A DNA stretch of 64,000 nucleotides, from the NCBI GenBank assembly GCA_963773665.1, contig CAVZBZ010000013.1:62001-126000 (forward strand), in the 5' to 3' direction. Position 1 is the stretch's first letter. Each line of letters starts with the position of its first letter. A program made the translations under genes and the position numbers. Below, one piece after another: positions 57,380 through 64,000 of the stretch. The DNA is from DATJLY01 sp963773665. Its GTDB lineage: Bacteria > Pseudomonadota > Alphaproteobacteria > ATCC43930 > CGMCC-115725. The notes below the pieces were generated by a model, which was not told the origin of the DNA, made no database searches, and saw only the letters and a list, made by a program, of their open reading frames with translations.

Positions 57380-57490
57380 AAACAGAACAGGCCCGGCAAT
57401 GCCGAGCCTGCTTGTGAGCCTTAGCTCCAGTTTACGCTTACGCTTTGTTCCATGGATACCGGCGCACCCGGCCATGGTAGGCAACGAAAC
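57380..57490 (-). ncRNA. tracrRNA of the type II-C CRISPR system
   Basis: 57447-57485 contains an anti-repeat: read on the minus strand it pairs with the array repeat over 23 bases (CCTACCATGGCCGGGTGCGC onward), has a short bulge (TAT opposite two bases), then 9 more bases ending CCATGGAAC. Downstream come a small hairpin GAGC-TAAG-GCTC (57416-57427), like the nexus, and a terminator CAGGCTCGGC-ATT-GCCGGGCCTG with TTCTGTTT (57380-57410). Placement on the minus strand just upstream of cas9 and this order match known tracrRNAs. The transcription start is not fixed; TTGCAC and TATGCG, 17 bases apart on the minus strand at 57533-57505, are a possible promoter. Confidence 0.88.
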
Positions 57491-57562
57491 ACTATCGCCT
57501 TTCGCGCATAGGGGAAAGATAATTCTCGTGCAAATTGTTACCGTCGGCACGGGAGGCACGAC

Positions 57563-60500
57563 ATGCGCCGCAAGGACTGGCTACTGGGCATAGATGCAGG
57601 CACCGACAGCATCGGATGGGCGGCGTTCCGCCTTGAGCGCGGTAGGCAACCGGTCGCGCTTCTCGCCGGCGGGGTACGGCTGTTCGACGGTGGCCGCGAT
57701 CCCGCGCCATCGAACAAATTTTATTCCCTCAATCGAGAGCGGGGGCTGCTGAGGCGCAACCGCCGGCGCCTGCGAGCGAAGACGTGGCGGCGAGATCGAT
57801 TGAAGGAGTATTTGACGGCAAGGGGAAGCGCGCCGCCCAATCATCCGGCCGCAGATGTGTGGGACATACGCGCGCGGGCCGCGACCGAGCCGGTGAGCGG
57901 CACGGACCTCGCATCGGCGCTGCTCCACATGGCGCGCCACCGCGGATTCAAGAGCGGCCGTCTCGCCGAACAGAGTGCCGAGGAGAACAGCGAGCGGGGA
58001 CGCAAGGCCAACCGCTCGAAAGCGGAAAAACCACGCGACGGCGTCGAGGCGGACGCGGCTGAGGAGCAAGCCCGGTGGGAAGCGATCGAGAAACAATTTC
58101 TGGAGCGGATGAAGGTCGAGAATGCACCTACGGTCGGAGCACTCGTAGCCCGCGACCTTCGAACGCGTGGATACGTGCGCGCCCGACGCGGTGAAGGAGA
58201 CGTACCAACGCGCAACCTCATTCGCGAAGAATTCGGCGTCATCCGCAAGATGCAACAACCATTCGCTGGATTGAGCGCCGCCGATTGGGACACGATCGAG
58301 GACCTTATCTTCAATCAGCGCCCGTTGGGAGACCCGATCGTCGGTCGCTGCACATTCTATCCGGACGAGCCGCGGCTCGCCAAAGCCATGCCGTCAGCGC
58401 AGCAATTCGTGATGCGGCAAGCTCTGTGCAACCTCCGCCTCGCGACCTCCGGGTTCGAGACGGCCCGACCGCTCGATCAGAAGCAATTCAATGCGCTTCG
58501 CTGCATCCTCGAGCGCGGGGGCGAACACAGTTTCGCAGAGCTGAGACGGGCCATCGAAGCGCCTCGTGGCGCTTACTTCACGATCGAACGCCTGCGGCGT
58601 CCGGGCGTGCCCAAGCGCGCGAGTGTAGCCCTCGCGGGCGATGAGACGACCGCCCTCCTCGCGTCACTGCTTCCGACCTGGACATCTCTTGCCTTGCCGG
58701 GACGGGACATGATCGTGAGCCGGCTATTGAATCTGCGGCGCGAGCGCCGGCAACTTCTGGCTGTCGCGGCAGAATTGGGCGCGACGGACGCAGAGAAGCT
58801 TGCCGACGCCGTACAATTCGGGCTGCCCAGAGGGCGACTGTCTCTCGGCGAGACTGCCGTTGGCAAGGTCTTGAGGGAGCTTGTCGCCGGGGTGGATGCT
58901 CACGTTGCGTTCGAGCGCGCGTTGGGACGTTCGCACAGCAATTTCGTGCCCAAAGTGCTGCTTAACGAACTGCCCTATTACGGCAAAGTTCTCCAAGGGC
59001 GCGTCTCGGGCGGCACGGGAAATCCCACAGACGGTGACGAACGCCGTTATGGCAAACTCGGGAACGTTACGGTCCACATCGCACTCAATGAAATCCGCAA
59101 AATCGTCAACGATTTGACAGCCCGCTACGGCGGCCCGGCGCTGATCGTGATCGAAACGACGCGCGAGCTGAAGGCCAACACTATGCAGCTCAGAGAAATC
59201 GACAATAAGCAAAGGGCGCGCGAGAAAGACAACGAGGCCGCTGACAAGGATATCGCTGAGGCCAACAAGGGATCGGCAGCGCACGCGACGGCGAGCCGCC
59301 GCGACCGCCTCCGACGTTGGCGGCTGGCAAAACGGCAGGGCAATGTCTGCCCCTATACGGGCCAAATGATCGGACGCGCGGACCTTTGGACCGCGACGTA
59401 TGAGTTTGACCACATCATTCCCCTGACCCGCGGCGGCACCAATTCCGAGGATAATCTCGTGCTCTGCGTCGCGGGATCGAACCGCGAGAAGAGGAACAAG
59501 ACGCCATGGGAGGCGTGGCATTCCGAACCGATCTGGCCGTCGATCCGGCGCGAAGTCGAAAAGCTGCCGGAAAAGATGCACTGGCGCTTCGCGGCTGATG
59601 CGGCGGCCAAGGTCGCCGAGGACGACGAGCTAAGCTGGGCACCGCGGCAGATTCGCGACACGAGCTACATCGCCAGAGTCGCCGTGGAATATCTGCGTCA
59701 CGTCGCGCCGGACGTGGTGGCGAGCCGCGGCGCGCTGACGGCCTATCTCCGCGCGGCGTGGCAGCTTCCGAAAGACAAGCACGACCAGCGCCGACATTTC
59801 GTAGATGCGGCGGTAATTGCCATGACCAATCGGGCGCTCGTGCAGAAGGTGAACACCCTGCACGCCCGCGGTCCATTTACGGACACCGACGGCACTGTAC
59901 GTAGCCTGCCCAAGGCGACCGAGTCCGACATCGATGAACCCTACAAAGGGTTCGCTGCGGATGTAATGCGTCACTACGACCGGTTGTGGCCATCGTTGCG
60001 TCCCGATCATTCATTGCGGGGCGTAAGCGGAGCGCTGCATCGCGATACACTGCTGGCCGCTGTCGCGCTCGACGGTTCGGATTCGCGCGTGCGACTGGCA
60101 ACCAGAAAGTCGCCGGAAGACCTGTTTACACCGGATGGAAAACCGGTGAGGGACGACGCCGTTGCAGAAATTCTGAAATCCTTCCGCTCCGACCGCTTCC
60201 GTGATCGCTTCGAACGACTCCTGGGCGATCTTCGCGCGATGAATAAGGAGAAACCGCTTGCCGAACTTGCCCTGGCGGCGGCGCGGGACCGGTCTTGGGG
60301 GCCCCGCGGCATCGGTGAAATATCATGCTGGCGCGACGGCAAAATCCACGCCAAGGGCACACTTCCTGCGGTTCCGCGCAGCATGAACTCGCCCGCGGCC
60401 CACCATGCTGTCGTCGATACGAATTCCAACGCGTGGACGGAAATTCGCGTGCACGCGACAAAGTGGCGCGGCATTCCGGTGATGACTCTCGATGCCGCAC

Positions 60501-60832
60501 GGATTGGCGCGCCGGAAGCCAGGTCCGAACCGGATCCGGCGCTCGTCATGGTGCTGCGCCGACGGGACATCGTAGCCTGGGAAACCGAGCACGGGCGGGA
60601 GATTGGTTATGTGAAAGTTATCAAGAGCAGCGACAGATTCCACGTCTGGCCACTGCGCCTGTCGGAAACGAAGGGGGCGGCGGAAACTCGGCCAGAGCTT
60701 GGCATACCTGATCGCAATGGTATCTCGTTCAGTGCCGATAGTTTCCGAAAGGCCAAGGGCCGCCGCGTCGCGATCACCATCCTCGGCCGGCTGCGAGACC
60801 CGGGTCTTCCGCCGATGGACTCCACGCGATGA
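57563..60832 (+). CDS. cas9: Cas9 endonuclease, subtype II-C
   Basis: This 1089-residue effector cuts DNA matching the crRNA guide when loaded with crRNA and tracrRNA. RuvC-I is LLGIDAGTDSIGWAAFRLE with Asp11; the Arg-rich bridge helix is near residues 55-80; RuvC-II is LIVIETTRELK with Glu531; the HNH domain spans about 590-660 with CPYTGQ, FDHIIPLTRGGTNSEDNLVL (Asp616, His617) and Asn640; RuvC-III has RRHFVDAAVIAMT with His745 and Asp748. All catalytic residues are present. Length and the absence of csn2 and cas4 indicate II-C. ATG 57563 has GGGAGG nearby. The PAM is unknown. Its stop overlaps cas1. Confidence 0.95.
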   Translation: MRRKDWLLGIDAGTDSIGWAAFRLERGRQPVALLAGGVRLFDGGRDPAPSNKFYSLNRERGLLRRNRRRLRAKTWRRDRLKEYLTARGSAPPNHPAADVWDIRARAATEPVSGTDLASALLHMARHRGFKSGRLAEQSAEENSERGRKANRSKAEKPRDGVEADAAEEQARWEAIEKQFLERMKVENAPTVGALVARDLRTRGYVRARRGEGDVPTRNLIREEFGVIRKMQQPFAGLSAADWDTIEDLIFNQRPLGDPIVGRCTFYPDEPRLAKAMPSAQQFVMRQALCNLRLATSGFETARPLDQKQFNALRCILERGGEHSFAELRRAIEAPRGAYFTIERLRRPGVPKRASVALAGDETTALLASLLPTWTSLALPGRDMIVSRLLNLRRERRQLLAVAAELGATDAEKLADAVQFGLPRGRLSLGETAVGKVLRELVAGVDAHVAFERALGRSHSNFVPKVLLNELPYYGKVLQGRVSGGTGNPTDGDERRYGKLGNVTVHIALNEIRKIVNDLTARYGGPALIVIETTRELKANTMQLREIDNKQRAREKDNEAADKDIAEANKGSAAHATASRRDRLRRWRLAKRQGNVCPYTGQMIGRADLWTATYEFDHIIPLTRGGTNSEDNLVLCVAGSNREKRNKTPWEAWHSEPIWPSIRREVEKLPEKMHWRFAADAAAKVAEDDELSWAPRQIRDTSYIARVAVEYLRHVAPDVVASRGALTAYLRAAWQLPKDKHDQRRHFVDAAVIAMTNRALVQKVNTLHARGPFTDTDGTVRSLPKATESDIDEPYKGFAADVMRHYDRLWPSLRPDHSLRGVSGALHRDTLLAAVALDGSDSRVRLATRKSPEDLFTPDGKPVRDDAVAEILKSFRSDRFRDRFERLLGDLRAMNKEKPLAELALAAARDRSWGPRGIGEISCWRDGKIHAKGTLPAVPRSMNSPAAHHAVVDTNSNAWTEIRVHATKWRGIPVMTLDAARIGAPEARSEPDPALVMVLRRRDIVAWETEHGREIGYVKVIKSSDRFHVWPLRLSETKGAAETRPELGIPDRNGISFSADSFRKAKGRRVAITILGRLRDPGLPPMDSTR

Positions 60833-61725
60833 CGACGATCGAGATAGCGAGCCACGGCGCTTCGCTGGCGGTTGACGGCAGCCTGCTACGGGTCGCGCGG
60901 CGCGGCGCTAGGGACCATACCTTCCCGATCGATGATCTCGACCTCGTCGTGCTCGAAGTGCCGGCGGTCTTGGTGTCGGGCGCCGCGCTGGGCGCCCTTG
61001 CCAGCCGCGGGATTCCGGTGATGATCTGCGACGCCGCGCATCGTCCTGTAGGTTGGGTCCACGCGATCGGTGCCGTTCCCATTTTCGATGCCAGGCGCGC
61101 GGTTCGGCAAGCGGCGATTCCCGCGCGCACGCGCAATCGGTTATGGCGAAGCATCGTCCGCGCGAAAATCGAACGTCAGGCCGACGTGCTGAATTCGGTC
61201 GGCCGCCCGGATGCCCGACTGCGCCGCATTGCGAGCGAAGTGGAAACCGGCGATCCGCGCAACGGCGAGGCGCGCGCGGCCCAGCTTTATTGGCCGGCCC
61301 TGTTCGGGCGCGATTTCCGGCGCCGCGGCGACACCGTTCTGAGCGACGCTCTCGACTGGGGTTACACGATCATCCGGTCTTTGGTGTGTCGTACCATCGT
61401 CGCCTCCGGCCTGCACCCGGCCATCGGGCTTCATCATGTGGCCACCGAGAACCCGTTCAATCTCGCGGACGATCTCATGGAACCGTTCAGACCGCTGATC
61501 GATCGGCTCGTGCATGAACTCTGGCGCGCCCAAGGGCTCCTTGTCGCAACGTCATGGAAACCGTTGCTGGCAGAAATTGGCGAGGAGCCCGTGTCGATAT
61601 CAGGTCAGACGATGCGTTGCCGCGCGGCCCTGCACGGAACGGTGGCGTCGTTTGTGCGCGTCATTGACGAGGGAAAGGGATCGCTAGAACTCCCGAGCGG
61701 CATTCCCGAGAAAGACGATGCCTGA
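60829..61725 (+). CDS. cas1: Cas1 integrase, type II
   Basis: This 298-residue protein forms the spacer-acquisition integrase with Cas2. Key residues are Glu147 in NGEARAAQLYWPALFG, His near 204 in GLHPAIGLHHVATENPF and an acidic residue in DDLMEPFRPLIDRLV. PAVLVSGAALGALASRGIPV and ICDAAHRPVG are typical type II Cas1 N-terminal blocks. ATG 60829 overlaps the Cas9 stop (ATGA). It overlaps cas2 by 8 bases. The protein appears complete, so adaptation may be active. Confidence 0.95.
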   Translation: MTTIEIASHGASLAVDGSLLRVARRGARDHTFPIDDLDLVVLEVPAVLVSGAALGALASRGIPVMICDAAHRPVGWVHAIGAVPIFDARRAVRQAAIPARTRNRLWRSIVRAKIERQADVLNSVGRPDARLRRIASEVETGDPRNGEARAAQLYWPALFGRDFRRRGDTVLSDALDWGYTIIRSLVCRTIVASGLHPAIGLHHVATENPFNLADDLMEPFRPLIDRLVHELWRAQGLLVATSWKPLLAEIGEEPVSISGQTMRCRAALHGTVASFVRVIDEGKGSLELPSGIPEKDDA

Positions 61726-62044
61726 CGGATGGCGTCAGATGTGGCTCGTGGTCTTCTATGATCTCCCGGTGGTCGAGAACGATCAGCGCAAGGCAGCCAC
61801 CAGATTCCACGACTTTCTCGTGGATGAGGGATTCGAGCGCATGCACTATTCGGTCTATATGCGCTATTGCGGATCGACCGAACGGCTGGAGACTTTCGAG
61901 CGCCGCGTTGAGCACCGGCTGCCCGGCATGGGTAGTGTATTTGCACTACGTCTAACCGACCGGCAGATGGCCGCAATGAAGCGCTGGATTCGTGGCACGC
62001 CGGACTTGGCAATCACGCCGACGCGGCAATATCAACTGCTCTAA
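61718..62044 (+). CDS. cas2: Cas2, type II
   Basis: This 108-residue protein has the Cas2 ferredoxin fold start MWLVVFYDLPVVENDQRKAA, FHDFLVDEGFERMHYSVYMR and a C-terminal TPTRQYQLL. It dimerises to bridge two Cas1 dimers; its nuclease residues (Asp in FYDLP) are kept. It is the last gene of the cas operon; no csn2 or cas4 follows. Confidence 0.93.
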   Translation: MPDGWRQMWLVVFYDLPVVENDQRKAATRFHDFLVDEGFERMHYSVYMRYCGSTERLETFERRVEHRLPGMGSVFALRLTDRQMAAMKRWIRGTPDLAITPTRQYQLL

Positions 62045-62067
62045 GGCCGAAAGCATGCTCGGAAAAG

Positions 62068-62103
62068 TCCTGGAAGTCCGTTGGAATCAACGGACTTCCA
62101 GGA
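62068..62103 (-). terminator. Perfect hairpin between cas2 and the array
   Basis: TCCTGGAAGTCCGTTG and its exact reverse complement form a 16-bp stem with loop GAAT. On the minus strand it is followed by CTTTTCC, a T run fitting a Rho-independent terminator for array transcripts read leftward; on the plus strand no T run follows. It probably ends pre-crRNA and may also block cas readthrough. Confidence 0.7.
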
Positions 62104-62109
62104 TGCCCA

Positions 62110-64000
62110 AACCTACCATGGCCGGGTGCGCCGGGGCCATGGAACACGTCGATGCGATCATGACTGCGGCTACGCCAACCTACCATGGCCGGGTGCGCCG
62201 GGGCCATGGAACCCGATCGCATGGCTGACCAGCTGCGACAACCTACCATGGCCGGGTGCGCCGGGGCCATGGAACGGGCCAGTGCACGTGCAACACCCGG
62301 CGGCAAACCTACCATGGCCGGGTGCGCCGGGGCCATGGAACTTCACGGCAAGAGCGCGCTGCGTGAACATCAACCTACCATGGCCGGGTGCGCCGGGGCC
62401 ATGGAACAGCAATCATTTGGGGCATGGTGCTCGATGGAACCTACCATGGCCGGGTGCGCCGGGGCCATGGAACAGCTGCGGCGGCGTGGAAAGCAGACAC
62501 GCTAACCTACCATGGCCGGGTGCGCCGGGGCCATGGAACCATGTATCTCGACAGTCGCGGCATCCCGAGAACCTACCATGGCCGGGTGCGCCGGGGCCAT
62601 GGAACAATGCGGTCATCGCCAAGCCGTTGCGCATTAACCTACCATGGCCGGGTGCGCCGGGGCCATGGAACCATACGCATCGACAAAGCCTCTCGCGCGC
62701 TAACCTACCATGGCCGGGTGCGCCGGGGCCATGGAACTCGAGTGCGATCGCACCGACGCGGGGGCGCAACCTACCATGGCCGGGTGCGCCGGGGCCATGG
62801 AACTCTGCTGCTGCTCGCCGAGCGCTGGCAGCGAACCTACCATGGCCGGGTGCGCCGGGGCCATGGAACTCCGGCCGATCCGCACCACCGCTACGATTTA
62901 ACCTACCATGGCCGGGTGCGCCGGGGCCATGGAACTGTAATCGAACACCATCCAAAATTGTTAAGAACCTACCATGGCCGGGTGCGCCGGGGCCATGGAA
63001 CCCCAAGAAGCAATGCCCGGAGTGCGAGGCGAACCTACCATGGCCGGGTGCGCCGGGGCCATGGAACATCTCTACCGCATCGTTAAGCTCAGGCGGGAAC
63101 CTACCATGGCCGGGTGCGCCGGGGCCATGGAACGGTGAACTGGATCAACCCACCGCTCGGACAAACCTACCATGGCCGGGTGCGCCGGGGCCATGGAACC
63201 GGGCGAGGTCGCAGTCCATAGGCCATTGGAACCTACCATGGCCGGGTGCGCCGGGGCCATGGAACAGTGTGGTTGCGATCTGTCCATCGGCTGTAAACCT
63301 ACCATGGCCGGGTGCGCCGGGGCCATGGAACTGAGCTCGCGGTCTATCTCTGGCACGCGCAAACCTACCATGGCCGGGTGCGCCGGGGCCATGGAACAGC
63401 GTGGCGGCGACCGCGCAGGCGGCGGCGAACCTACCATGGCCGGGTGCGCCGGGGCCATGGAACTGCACGCCCGACGTGCTCGGCGGTGCCTTCAACCTAC
63501 CATGGCCGGGTGCGCCGGGGCCATGGAACGGCTTGCTGATCGAGGGTCCAACGGGCGGAAACCTACCATGGCCGGGTGCGCCGGGGCCATGGAACTGGGA
63601 GCAGACCATCAAACAGTACGATCTCAACCTACCATGGCCGGGTGCGCCGGGGCCATGGAACAAGCGCAATATCATCCCAGCCTCGGCTGCGAACCTACCA
63701 TGGCCGGGTGCGCCGGGGCCATGGAACCGGCATCATCCGCGAGTCCAGGTTCAAACCAACCTACCATGGCCGGGTGCGCCGGGGCCATGGAACAGTCGGC
63801 ATCGTATCCCCGCGCCGCGGCGGAACCTACCATGGCCGGGTGCGCCGGGGCCATGGAACTTGCCTGAGCGTCACGAAATCGCGCGCGACAACCTACCATG
63901 GCCGGGTGCGCCGGGGCCATGGAACTGGCAAACGCCGGCATCGACGAAGAAGGGCAACCTACCATGGCCGGGTGCGCCGGGGCCATGGAACACAGCGTTC
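62110..64000 (-). CRISPR. CRISPR array, 36-bp repeats, 29 repeats seen
   Basis: A 36-base repeat starting AACCTACCATGG and ending GGGGCCATGGAAC on the plus strand occurs 29 times with no sequence difference noticed, starting at 62110 and last at 63956; the array continues beyond the window. Spacers are 30 bases except the first (31) and second (27). On the minus strand the repeat starts GTTCCATGG, as type II repeats usually do, and matches the tracrRNA orientation, so crRNA is probably minus-strand and the leader lies to the right. The repeat contains CCATGGCC and GGCCATGG as an internal inverted pair. Confidence 0.98.

Noticed and set aside
57447..57485. Anti-repeat taken as an isolated degenerate CRISPR repeat
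   Set aside because: It has a bulge, is followed by nexus and terminator hairpins and is in tracrRNA position, so it is better explained as tracrRNA.
62044..62110. csn2 or cas4 gene after cas2
   Set aside because: Only 65 bases separate cas2 from the array; no room for another gene, consistent with II-C.
62081..63867. Long open frames on both strands with repeats such as NLPWPGAPGPWN or FHGPGAPGHGR
   Set aside because: They are translations of the CRISPR repeats and spacers; 66-base periodicity keeps frames open.

Overview
The window is high-GC DNA that reads as an alphaproteobacterium, most likely of the Hyphomicrobiales (Rhizobiales) type. This is an inference from codon use, the folD/yggU/yggT neighbourhood, the G-rich intergenic repeat near 2.2 kb, the group III truncated globin/NnrS/hemerythrin gene set and the II-C style Cas9. 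No rRNA or other taxon-decisive marker is present.

Layout. (1) 0.1-11.1 kb is ordinary chromosome: a CysH-type reductase, an iron-sulfur CCG-domain protein, then a tight fatty-acid/CoA-thioester operon (acyl-CoA ligase, enoyl-CoA hydratase, acyl-CoA dehydrogenase, 3-hydroxyacyl-CoA dehydrogenase, a second dehydrogenase-like C-terminal protein, a frameshifted class III CoA-transferase, a zinc-less MDR oxidoreductase), facing folD, yggU and yggT. (2) 11.3-20.5 kb is a decayed island. It starts at an intact tRNA-Ala(CGC) with a tyrosine integrase, holds mostly remnants (IS3 orfA, response regulator, ASCH, NTF2-like), two secreted proteins and an HTH regulator pair, and ends at a 50-nt 3' fragment of an initiator tRNA-Met. 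(3) 20.6-39 kb carries an MFS carrier and a gene set pointing to nitrosative and oxygen stress: DUF6306, XdhC, truncated globin, NnrS, an Rrf2/NsrR-like regulator with look-alike operators, 7Fe ferredoxin, AhpD-like proteins, hemerythrin, DUF488, a lone SdhB paralogue, a cytochrome b-molybdopterin fusion, a cupin, and a frameshifted Rieske-FAD reductase. (4) 39-42.7 kb holds a CI/Cro-like switch and an IS21 remnant interrupted by an intact ISL3 element with target duplication. (5) 42.7-48.1 kb is an aromatic-compound style operon (binding protein, Rieske oxygenase, hydrolase, MetE-like protein) with a divergent LysR regulator. (6) 48.4-57.4 kb is a stack of mobile elements: a large serine recombinase whose catalytic serine reads as leucine; an IS66 remnant whose tnpB is split by a group II intron; and, inside that intron's reverse-transcriptase gene, a 2.6-kb IS1-family transposon that carries a three-gene cargo operon including a trypsin-like protease. 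(7) 57.4-64 kb is a complete type II-C CRISPR-Cas locus: a tracrRNA on the minus strand, cas9-cas1-cas2 with overlapping start and stop codons on the plus strand, and an array with 29 repeats visible that runs off the window.

How the parts work together. In the CRISPR locus the anti-repeat 5' of cas9, its nexus-like hairpin and terminator, and the hairpin between cas2 and the array all indicate that tracrRNA and pre-crRNA are read leftward, convergent with the cas operon; the leader should lie to the right of the window. The IS1 transposon is the strongest candidate for something little described: its ends, 8-bp duplications and exact restoration of the maturase reading frame show that the protease operon moved with the transposase.

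A caution on quality: at least six genes are each broken by one single-base indel while the rest of the gene is well preserved. This may be recent decay or uncorrected sequence error, so those calls should be checked against reads.
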